Source of the DNA: JAJPHF01 sp035293805 | GTDB taxonomy: Bacteria > Chloroflexota > UBA6077 > JAJPHF01 | NCBI GenBank assembly: GCA_035293805.1 | Contig: DATGMD010000020.1 | Coordinates: 39,243 to 103,242, forward strand | Direction: 5' to 3' | DNA length: 64,000 nucleotides | Shown: piece by piece, positions 15,605 through 23,027 of the stretch | Numbering within the stretch: position 1 is the stretch's first letter | Layout of the letters: every line of letters starts with the position of its first letter | The notes under the pieces: model-generated | What the model saw: only the letters and a program-made list of their open reading frames with translations | Told to the model about the DNA's origin: nothing | The model's database searches: none | Program-made: the position numbers and the translations under genes

Positions 15605-16585
15605 ATGAACACATCGAATCGTTTCCCGCGGCGCCGACGCCACTGGCAGCTTGCGGCCGCCGGCGGGCTGCTACTGCTCGCGACCGCCTGCGCCGCTCTT
15701 GTCCCAGAGCCCGCGCCGCTGACGGCGCTCCCGGCGCCACCGCCCGCGGCGGCCCCGGCGGCGCCGCCCGCTGCGCGCGACGCCGCCACCCCCCAGGTCG
15801 AGGAGCCGGGGGCGCCGGCGAGCGAGCGCGAGGCGGCGCCGGCGGCCGCGAGCGATGCCCCGCCCGCCGCGGACGAAGCCACCGCCGTCGCCCCGGCGTC
15901 GTGCGACGGGACGCCCGCGCCGCTCGCGAGCCTGAGCCCTGACGAGCGGCGGCGGCTGTTCCGCGAGCCGCTGCCCCCGGCGGCCGTGTGGGACCCGCCC
16001 GGCCCGAAGCGGGTGGGCCTCCAGGCGGGCCACTGGCTGGTCGAGCAGGTGCCGCCCGAGCTGCACGGCCTGCAAGCCGGCACCAGCTTTGGTGGCAGGC
16101 AGGAGTGGGAGGTGAACCTCGATCTGGCCCTGCGCACGCAGGCGCTGCTGGAAGCGGCGGGCGTGCAGGTCGACGTCCTGCCCGCGACGGTGCCCGAGCA
16201 CTACCAGGCGCACGCCTTCGTGGCGATCCACGCCGACGGGGACACGTCGGGCCGCGTGCGCGGCTTCAAGGTCGCCCGCCCGGGCTTTAGCTCCGTGCCG
16301 GCCGCCGACGACCAGCTGGTAGACGACCTGAACGCGGCCTACGGGGCGGCGACCGGCCTGCCGCGCGACGACGAGCACATCTCCCTGCGCATGCGCTACT
16401 ACTACGCCTTCAACTCGCGGCGCTACTGCCACGCCGTCGCTCCCGGCGTCCCGCAGGCCATTATCGAGACGGGCTTCCTCACCAACGCCGCCGACCGCGG
16501 CATCCTGCTGGGCACCCCCGACGCCGCCGCGCGGGGCCTGGCCGACGGCATCCTGCGCTACCTCCACGACACCCCGAGCCCGTGA
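15605..16585 (+). CDS. N-acetylmuramoyl-L-alanine amidase (Amidase_3), lipoprotein
   Basis: A 326-residue cell-wall hydrolase. The basic N terminus (RFPRRRRHW) and the hydrophobic stretch ending LLLLATAC form a lipoprotein signal with the lipid-modified Cys at about 29. A Pro/Ala linker of about 80 residues follows. The catalytic domain runs from VGLQAGHWLVEQ to the end. Zinc ligands fit His in QAGHW, His in FVAIHADGD, and the catalytic Glu in AIIETGFLTNAAD. It cleaves the amide bond between MurNAc and stem-peptide L-Ala. The gene precedes the substrate-binding protein gene at 16748 but has a separate promoter downstream of it. Confidence 0.9.
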   Translation: MNTSNRFPRRRRHWQLAAAGGLLLLATACAALVPEPAPLTALPAPPPAAAPAAPPAARDAATPQVEEPGAPASEREAAPAAASDAPPAADEATAVAPASCDGTPAPLASLSPDERRRLFREPLPPAAVWDPPGPKRVGLQAGHWLVEQVPPELHGLQAGTSFGGRQEWEVNLDLALRTQALLEAAGVQVDVLPATVPEHYQAHAFVAIHADGDTSGRVRGFKVARPGFSSVPAADDQLVDDLNAAYGAATGLPRDDEHISLRMRYYYAFNSRRYCHAVAPGVPQAIIETGFLTNAADRGILLGTPDAAARGLADGILRYLHDTPSP

Positions 16586-16668
16586 GCCGCTGCCCGGTGG
16601 CCCGCCCCGCGGGGCGGCTCCACTTCAGGGCTAGCCTCCCCCTCGCGATCCCTGGCGCCCGCCGCGCC

Positions 16669-16697
16669 TTGCCGCGGGGGGCGCCCCTTGCTATACT
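16669..16697 (+). promoter_or_regulatory. Sigma-70-type promoter for the GrdE-linked substrate-binding gene
   Basis: TTGCCG (16669-16674) and TATACT (16692-16697) are separated by exactly 17 bases. The start codon of the substrate-binding protein gene lies at 16748, leaving about 45 bases of leader with GGAGG near the end. This is the best -35/-10 pair I found in the window. Confidence 0.55.
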
Positions 16698-16747
16698 CGC
16701 GCCCGTGCGCGGGCGCCCCACCGCCGCGCGTCCCGCCGGAGGACGCC

Positions 16748-17821
16748 ATGCGACCACGCCAGAGCCTCGCCCTCCTCGCCGTCGCGCTGAGTCTCGCGCT
16801 GGCCTGTGCCACGCCGCGCGCCCAGCCGGCGCCCACCCGCAGCCCGGCCAACACCGCGCCCGCGGCGAGCGGCGCGGACGCCGCGGCGCCCCCCGACGCG
16901 CCAGCGCCCCGCCACCTGACCATCGGCATCAGCTCCGCCGACTCCTCGGCTGTCCTGTGGACCGCGCGCGACGCGGGGCTCTTCGCGCGCTACGGCCTCG
17001 ACGTCGACGTGCCGTATCTGAGCGGCGTGAAGGCCGTGCAGTCGCTCGTGGCGCACCAGACCGAGTACGGGCTCATCTCGGGCCGCACGACCAGCGATGC
17101 GTATCTCGCCGGCGCGGACGTCGTGCTGCTGGCCGGCCTCTCGACGACCATCGCCTTCCAGATCTTCGGGACGCCGGGCCTGGCTCAGCCCGCCGACCTG
17201 CGCGGCCAGACCATCGGCATCACCCAGTTCGGCGCCTCCACGGACTTCGCCGCGCGCCAGAGCCTGCGCCGCTTCGGCATGGAGGCCGACCGCGACTACA
17301 GCCTCTTCCAGACCGGCGGCACGCCCGAGAGCCTGGCGGCGCTGCAGAGCGGCGGCGTGCAGGCGGCGGTGCTCTCCTCGCCCTCGACCATCACCGCGCG
17401 CCGTGCCGGACTGCCGATGGTGCTCGACGTGGGCGAGCTGGGGATCCCGTACGTCGGCGGCGCCCTGGCCGTGAACCGCGACTTCCTGGCGCAGGAGCCG
17501 GACGTCAGCCGGCGCGTGCTGAAGGCCATCGTCGAGAGCATTCACTACGCGAAGACCAACCCCGCGCCCACCAAGGAGATCATCGGTCGCTACCTGCAGA
17601 CGAGCGACGACGACGTGCTCCAGGAGACCTACGATCTCCAGATCCAACGCAATCTCCAGCGCACGCCGACGGTGTCCCTGGAAGGCATCCAGACGGTGCT
17701 GGACACCGTCGCGGACGAGAATCCGCGCGCCCGCGAGCTGGCGCCGGCCACGCTGGTGGACCCCACGCTGCTCCAAGAGCTAGAGGCGAGCGGCTTCATC
17801 AAGCAGCTCTGGGGCGATTGA
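16748..17821 (+). CDS. ABC-type substrate-binding lipoprotein (NMT1/SsuA-like), GrdE-linked
   Basis: A 357-residue periplasmic-type binding protein. The signal SLALLAVALSLALACATP ends in a lipobox Cys near 20. The mature part opens with LTIGISSADSSAVLWTARDAG (split here as in LTIGISSADSSAVL) and has the family core GQTIGITQFGASTDFAAR and TPESLAALQSGGVQAAVLSS. ATG 16748 follows GGAGG closely. No permease or ATPase gene lies next to it. Instead the GrdE-like gene begins 22 bases after its stop, so it probably captures a substrate for that reductase. It is paralogous to the proteins at 25932, 31002 and 60047. Confidence 0.9.
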   Translation: MRPRQSLALLAVALSLALACATPRAQPAPTRSPANTAPAASGADAAAPPDAPAPRHLTIGISSADSSAVLWTARDAGLFARYGLDVDVPYLSGVKAVQSLVAHQTEYGLISGRTTSDAYLAGADVVLLAGLSTTIAFQIFGTPGLAQPADLRGQTIGITQFGASTDFAARQSLRRFGMEADRDYSLFQTGGTPESLAALQSGGVQAAVLSSPSTITARRAGLPMVLDVGELGIPYVGGALAVNRDFLAQEPDVSRRVLKAIVESIHYAKTNPAPTKEIIGRYLQTSDDDVLQETYDLQIQRNLQRTPTVSLEGIQTVLDTVADENPRARELAPATLVDPTLLQELEASGFIKQLWGD

Positions 17822-17843
17822 GCGCGGGCGCGTCGGGAGAAGC

Positions 17844-19091
17844 ATGCGACTGGAGATCCGGCACTATCCGGTTGAGCGCGTCGTCCCCGGCCCCGCGACC
17901 CGCCTCGCCGGGCGCACGCTGGAAGTCGACCTGGCGGGGCTCCGCGACGACCTGGCCGCCGATCCGCGCGTGGCGGGCCTGACGGTCGACCTCGTGGCCC
18001 CCGGCGACTCGGTGCGCCTCGCCCGCGTCTTCGACCAGATCGAGCCGCGCGTCAAGCTCGCCGGCCCGGCGGGCGACTTCCCCGGCATCCTGAGCCCCGT
18101 GCGGCGCGCCGGCGCCGGCCGCGCCAACGCCTTGAAAGGCGTCGCGGTCACCGTGTGCAACCCGGACGACCCGAGCCTGCACAGCGCCCTCGACCTCGGC
18201 GGCGCGGGCGCCCGCTGGTCCGAGTATGCCAATCTGCACCACGTCGTGCTCAGCGCGGCCGCGCCGCCCGGTATCTCGGCCGCCGAGCACCAGCGCGGCC
18301 TGCTCGAAGCCGGCCTCAAGGCGGCGGTGGCCCTGGCCCGGACGACGATCGAGCGCGAGGCGGCCGCGGTCGAGGTCTTCGATCTGCCGCCGCTGCTGGC
18401 GCCCGCGCCGACCGACCTGCCGCGGATCGGCTACGTGTACCAGATCCGCTCCCAGCAGCGCCCTACCCTGGACGACGAGCCGATCCTCTACGGGAGCAAC
18501 GTGCGCCATCTGCTGCCGACGCTGCTGCACCCGAACGAGGTGCTCGACGGGGCGCTGACGACCGGCTACCACCTGTTCCAGACGGAGACCTACGCGATCC
18601 AGAACCACCCGGTCATCACGGCGCTCGCCCGCCGGCACGGCACCGAGCTATGGGTCAGCGGCGTCATCGCCATCATCACCACGCCCGCGCCCGAGGACCG
18701 CGCGCGCAACGTCGCGATGGCGGTCGGCCTGGCCGCCGACGTGCTGGGGCTCGACGGCGTGCTGCTCACCAAGACGGCGGGCGGCATGCCCGAGACCGAT
18801 CTGATGCTGGTCGCCGAGGGCTGCGAGCAGGCGGGCGTGAAGACCGCCCTGATCGTCTGGGAGCGACTGACCAACGGCCGCAGCGAGAGCCCGCTGACGG
18901 TGTTCTCGCCGCTGGCCGACGCCATCGTCAGCACGGGCGACCGCGACGCCTGGATCACCCTGCCACCGGTGGCGCGGGTCATCGGCTCGCCCGACCCGGC
19001 CGACGCCGGCACGCTGCGTCTGCGGCTATACGAGGTCCACGGCGGCATCAGCCAGCTCGGCGCCGGCCACTTCACGGCGGTCGATACCTGA
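17844..19091 (+). CDS. Glycine/sarcosine/betaine reductase component B alpha/beta proprotein-like (GrdE/GrdG-like)
   Basis: A 415-residue homologue of GrdE/GrdG, the proprotein of reductase component B. It opens MRLEIRHYPVERVV and shows VKDVIEPR-like IEPRVKLAGPAGDFPGI, VLSAAAPPGIS, HLLPTLLHPNEVLDGALTTG and VLGLDGVLLTKTAGGMPETD. In known GrdE a conserved Cys follows the HPNEVLDGA segment and becomes the pyruvoyl group after cleavage. Here that place reads TTGYHLFQTETYA with no Cys, so self-processing seems impossible. The substrate amine is therefore unknown, and chemistry may differ. It follows the substrate-binding gene by 22 bases; the matching GrdB-like gene is at 21640. Confidence 0.85.
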   Translation: MRLEIRHYPVERVVPGPATRLAGRTLEVDLAGLRDDLAADPRVAGLTVDLVAPGDSVRLARVFDQIEPRVKLAGPAGDFPGILSPVRRAGAGRANALKGVAVTVCNPDDPSLHSALDLGGAGARWSEYANLHHVVLSAAAPPGISAAEHQRGLLEAGLKAAVALARTTIEREAAAVEVFDLPPLLAPAPTDLPRIGYVYQIRSQQRPTLDDEPILYGSNVRHLLPTLLHPNEVLDGALTTGYHLFQTETYAIQNHPVITALARRHGTELWVSGVIAIITTPAPEDRARNVAMAVGLAADVLGLDGVLLTKTAGGMPETDLMLVAEGCEQAGVKTALIVWERLTNGRSESPLTVFSPLADAIVSTGDRDAWITLPPVARVIGSPDPADAGTLRLRLYEVHGGISQLGAGHFTAVDT

Positions 19092-19292
19092 CCGTATGGC
19101 AATGCCATAGTCAAAACTCTCCGTAGCACCTCTCCTCTGGCGCAGATCTTGCAGACAGCCCACGTCTATGCGCCCGGGAGAATCCCGAAGCACCGGGTCC
19201 GCCGGAAGGCAGCTGCACTCCTGAGAAGTAGCCTCGCCGGCGGAATCGCGGGCCACTAACGTCCTGCCCTCTGCGAAGAAGGGAGGGGCCCC

Positions 19293-21428
19293 ATGACTTC
19301 TCGGCTGCTGCATCCCATCACCGTTGTCGTCCTGATTATGCTCGCAGTTCCGGCGGCCGTGCAGGCGACGAGCGCCGCCGGCGGGAGCGAGCGGGCGGGT
19401 CGCGTCCTCGCCCAGCTCACCCCTTCCCCCACGCCGACGACCTCGCCGGTGCCGACCGGGACGGCCAGCCCCACCACCATCGCCACGCCCAGTGCGACCG
19501 CGACGCCTCAGGCCACGGCGACGACGCAGGCTACCGCGACGCCTCCGGCTACCGTCGCTCTGACCGAGACACCTACCCTCACCGCCGTGCTCACGGCCAC
19601 GCCGACCGTCGCACTCACCCCGACCGCCACGTCCACGGTTACTAGCCTGACGGTGCCGCAGGCGATTGCCATGGTCCAGCCGAGCGGCCAGACCGGGGCG
19701 CCCTGCGCCACCGTGATCGGTCAGTCCTGCACCGTGTCCGGGCAGGTCACGGGCACCGGCTCGGTCACGGGCAGTATGAACTGGGGCGTCTCGGCCCAGA
19801 TCCCCGCCGGCGTAGCAGTTGGCACCACGCCCGTGGCAGTCTTCGCCACGACCAGCGGCCTGGAGGGCTTCGCCTGCGGTCCCGTCGTGGCGAACGCGAC
19901 CAGCGTGCTGTGTACCGGGACGACGAACGGTAACGCGCTGCAGAGCTCGAACGTCACGGTTGTGTTCGGCGCTGGCGTGTGGGTTACCGGCACGGTCAGC
20001 GGCCCGGGCGCCCAGACGCCGACGGCTACCCCCACGCCGCCGCCCGCCAGCTTGTCGGTCCAGCAAGCGCTGGCGCTCGTGCCGCCCAGCGGCCAATTCG
20101 GCGTGCCTTGCGCGGGGCAGCCCACCCAGATCTGTACCGTCAGCGGCCAGGTCGTCGGCAGTGGCCTGGCCCTCGGCAACATGCAGTGGACCCTGGTCGC
20201 GGCCGTGCCCGGCGGGGTCGCGGCGGGGACCGTGCCGATCGCGGTTTTCAGCACCACGAATGGGCTGCAAGGGTTCCCCTGCACCCCGACCGGGGCCGGG
20301 GCGGGGAGCGTGACCTGCCAGGGAACCCTCTTCGGCCTGGCCCTGCAGACCTCCACCGCCACGGTGATCTTCAGCCAGGGGGTCGCGGTGACCGGTATCG
20401 TCATCGGCCCCGGGCCGGCCCCGCCGCCCAGCGCGCCGAACGTGCTGCCCCCCGCCCCGCCCCTCGGCTACCTACCGGCGCCCCCGCCGCCGGTGGCCTA
20501 TGCGCCGCCGCCACCGTCCGTGCCGTACCTGATACCCCCCTCGTTCGGGCCGCGCCTGTACGTGGCCAACTACAACGGAAACAGCCTGGCCGTGATCGAT
20601 CCGGGGACGTATTCGCTGCTGGGCATGGTGCCGACGGCGGTCGGTCCGCTGGGAGTGAGCGTCAGCCCCGACGCCTCCCGCGCCTACGTGACCAACTACG
20701 GCAGCAACAGCGTCACGGTCCTGGACACCGACAGCGACACGGTGGCCGCGGATATTCCGGTCGGCCTTGGGCCCTTCAGCGTGGGGCTGACGCCCGACGG
20801 AGCCCGAGCCTTCGTCGCGAACTACGGCGACAACACGGTGTCGGTGGTGGACACTAACGCCAACGCGGTCGTGGGAACGATCGGGGTCGGCGCGGGACCG
20901 GTGGCGGTCGCCGTGAACCCGGTCAACCCCTTCGCCTACGTGGTGAACCATGACGACAACACCATCGCCGTCGTCGACGTCTTCAACAACGCGGTCGTGG
21001 CGGTGATTCCCGTGGGAGCCGGTCCGACGGACGCCAAGGTGAGCCCGGACGGTAGCCGGCTCTACGTCGCCAACCACGACGACAACACCGTGGCCGTGAT
21101 CGACACCGGCAGCAACGCGGTGGTATCGGTCATCCCGGTCGGCCTGCACCCCGTGGATCTGGCGGTGACCCCGGATGGGAGCCGAGTGTTCGTCGCCAAC
21201 CACGACGACAACACCGTGGCCGTGATCGACACGGCGGCGTTGGCCGTCGAGGCAGTTATCCCGGTCGGCGCCGGCCCCATGGATACCACGGTGAGCCCGG
21301 ACGGCACGCAGGTCTACGTGACCAACCACGACGACAACACCGTGGCGGTCATCGACCCGTTTGCCGACGCGGTCGCCGCCGTGGTCCCCGTGGGGGAGGG
21401 CCCGGCGGGCGCGGCCGTGAAGCCGTAA
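19293..21428 (+). CDS. Secreted protein with duplicated domain and seven-bladed YVTN beta-propeller
   Basis: A 711-residue exported protein. Residues 1-30 are a signal peptide (TVVVLIMLAVPAAVQA). A Thr/Pro/Ala-rich stretch follows, then two homologous domains of about 110 residues that start SLTVPQAIAMVQPSGQ and SLSVQQALALVPPSGQ, each with paired cysteines. A proline-rich spacer leads to seven 42-residue YVTN repeats (for example LYVANHDDNTVAVIDTGSN), the right number for a closed propeller. Some repeats are almost identical in DNA. AGGGAGG precedes ATG 19293. It lies between the GrdE-like and GrdB-like genes on the same strand; whether it takes part in that pathway is open. Confidence 0.88.
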   Translation: MTSRLLHPITVVVLIMLAVPAAVQATSAAGGSERAGRVLAQLTPSPTPTTSPVPTGTASPTTIATPSATATPQATATTQATATPPATVALTETPTLTAVLTATPTVALTPTATSTVTSLTVPQAIAMVQPSGQTGAPCATVIGQSCTVSGQVTGTGSVTGSMNWGVSAQIPAGVAVGTTPVAVFATTSGLEGFACGPVVANATSVLCTGTTNGNALQSSNVTVVFGAGVWVTGTVSGPGAQTPTATPTPPPASLSVQQALALVPPSGQFGVPCAGQPTQICTVSGQVVGSGLALGNMQWTLVAAVPGGVAAGTVPIAVFSTTNGLQGFPCTPTGAGAGSVTCQGTLFGLALQTSTATVIFSQGVAVTGIVIGPGPAPPPSAPNVLPPAPPLGYLPAPPPPVAYAPPPPSVPYLIPPSFGPRLYVANYNGNSLAVIDPGTYSLLGMVPTAVGPLGVSVSPDASRAYVTNYGSNSVTVLDTDSDTVAADIPVGLGPFSVGLTPDGARAFVANYGDNTVSVVDTNANAVVGTIGVGAGPVAVAVNPVNPFAYVVNHDDNTIAVVDVFNNAVVAVIPVGAGPTDAKVSPDGSRLYVANHDDNTVAVIDTGSNAVVSVIPVGLHPVDLAVTPDGSRVFVANHDDNTVAVIDTAALAVEAVIPVGAGPMDTTVSPDGTQVYVTNHDDNTVAVIDPFADAVAAVVPVGEGPAGAAVKP
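21069..21232 (+). repeat. Near-identical DNA repeats inside the YVTN propeller gene
   Basis: A 38-base stretch beginning GCCAACCACGACGACAACAC occurs at 21069-21106 and again identically at 21195-21232, 126 bases (one 42-residue blade) apart. A slightly diverged copy follows near 21331. Such identity within one gene indicates recent blade duplication or gene conversion. Confidence 0.85.
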
Positions 21429-21639
21429 GGAAGAGGCAAGGCAAGGGGCCAGTCTCGGGCACCGCTTCCGAGCGGGGGCGTTCGACCAGGCCAAGCTGCG
21501 CCGGGAGCTAGTCGCGCGCCAGGCGGAGAGCGCAGGCGACAGTCGGCGTGCCGAGCGGCTACGAACGGTGGTAGCATCCTGCCGTCAGCAGGGGCAGCGC
21601 CGGCCCACCTTCCTGGGGACCGCCGGTAAAGAGGTTCTG

Positions 21640-22944
21640 ATGGGCGAAGGGTTTCGCGTCGTACACTACGTCAACCAGTTCTTCGCGGGCCTCGGCGGCG
21701 AGGAGCGGGCCGGCGTGGGACCGGCCGTGCGCCCCGGGCCGGTGGGACCGGGCCGGCGGTTGCGACAGCTTCTGGCGCCGGAGGGCGCCATCGTCGCCAC
21801 GGCCTACTGCGGCGACAATTACTTCGCCGACCAGCCCGAGCAGGCCATCGCCGCGCTGCTGGCGAAGATTCGCCCCTACCGGCCGGACCTCGCCATCCTG
21901 GGGCCAGCCTTCAACTCCGGCCGCTACGGCGTGGCCTGCGGCCAGCTCGGCGCCGCCCTGACGCGCGAGCTGGGCATTCCCGCGATCAGCGGCATGCACG
22001 CCGAGAACCCCGGCGTGGCCCTCGCCCGCGCCGACGTGCTGATCGTAGAGACGGCCGCCGACGCGCGGACGATGGACGCCGCGCTGACGCGCATGGCGGC
22101 GCTCGCGCGCGCCGCGCACCGTGGTGGGCTGCCTGGCCCTGCCGAGGGCGGCTACTTCCCGCGCGGCCTGCGCCTGAACGTGCGGGTGGACCGGACCGCG
22201 GCCGAGCGGGCGCTCGACCTGCTGCTCCACAAGCTGCGCGGCGAGCCGTTCCAGACGGAGCTAACGCCGCCCGGGCGCGAGCGCGTGGCGCCGGCCCCGC
22301 CGGTGCGCTCGCTCGCGGAGGCCACCGTGGCGCTCGTCACCGACGGCGGCCTGGTCGCGCGGGGCAACCCCGAGCGGCTCGCGCCCGCGCTCGCCGAGCG
22401 CTTCACCGTCGTGGACGTGGACGGGCTGGAGCGGCTGGACCCCGCCACGCAGGAAGTGACCCACCGCGGCTACGACACGGCGCTGGTGAACGCGGACCCG
22501 AACCGGCTGGTGCCGCTCGACGCGGCGCGTGAGCTGGAGCGCGAGGGCCGCGTGGGCCGCCTGCTGCCCCGCATCTACACCACTGCCGGCTGTAGCGCGC
22601 CGGTCGCCAACGCGCGGCGTATCGGCCAGGAGATCGCCGACCAGCTGCGCGAGCAGGGCGTGGAGGCGGCGATCGTGACCTCGACCTGAGGCACCAGCAC
22701 GCGCTGCGGCGCAGCGCTGGCCCAGGAGCTGGAGCGGGCGGGCATCCCCACCGTCCAGATCGCCGCGCTGACACTGGTCGCCGAGTCGACCGGTGCCAAC
22801 CGCATCGTGCCCGGCATCAGCGTGCTGCACCCGGTCGGCAACCCCGCGCTCGACTCCGCCGAGGAGCGCGCCTTGCGGCGCGCGCTCCTCGACCGCGCGC
22901 TGGACGCGCTCAGCCGGCCGGTGGCGGGCGTCACGGCGGAGTGA
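21640..22944 (+). CDS. Selenoprotein: glycine/betaine reductase component B gamma subunit-like (GrdB/GrdF/GrdH-like), Sec at TGA 22687-22689
   Basis: A 434-codon gene in which codon 350 is TGA. The part before it has GrdB features: RVVHYVNQFFAGLGGEE, AYCGDNYF and GPAFNSGRYGVACG. After TGA the same frame continues as GTSTRCGAALAQELERAG, then GANRIVPGISVLHPVGNPAL, up to TGA at 22942. Known GrdB selenoproteins carry Sec in a U-G-T-x-T-R-C context, which this matches (U350, S353, C356); the middle Cys of U-x2-C-x2-C is Ser here. GrdB reduces the C-N bond of glycine, sarcosine or betaine and hands a carboxymethyl group to GrdA. ATG 21640 has AAAGAGG upstream. GrdA, GrdC, GrdD and Sel genes are not in the window. 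Confidence 0.9.
22694..22720 (+). promoter_or_regulatory. Bacterial SECIS-like hairpin just after the in-frame TGA
   Basis: Starting four bases after TGA 22687-22689, CCA (22694-22696) pairs with TGG (22718-22720), followed by a four-base bulge and a seven-base stem GCGCTGC (22701-22707)/GCAGCGC (22711-22717) closing a GGC loop. The loop begins 18 bases after the TGA and starts with G. This agrees with what I recall of bacterial SECIS elements (short apical loop, early G, 16-37 bases from UGA). The hairpin lies within coding sequence, as expected for SelB-dependent recoding. Confidence 0.65.
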
Positions 22945-23027
22945 CGTCGCCCCGGGCTGGCGGGCGGGCCAGTACGCCGGCCCCCAGGGCGGCTGATTCG
23001 CCAAGCGCGCCGGCGGGCATCGCCCGG

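Noticed and set aside
21069..21360. Regular DNA repeats as a CRISPR array
   Set aside because: They are coding repeats of a propeller protein with 126-base period and no unique spacers of CRISPR size.
22687..22689. TGA as true stop of the GrdB-like gene
   Set aside because: Family-specific sequence continues in frame for 84 further codons with the known selenocysteine context, and a hairpin of the right geometry follows.
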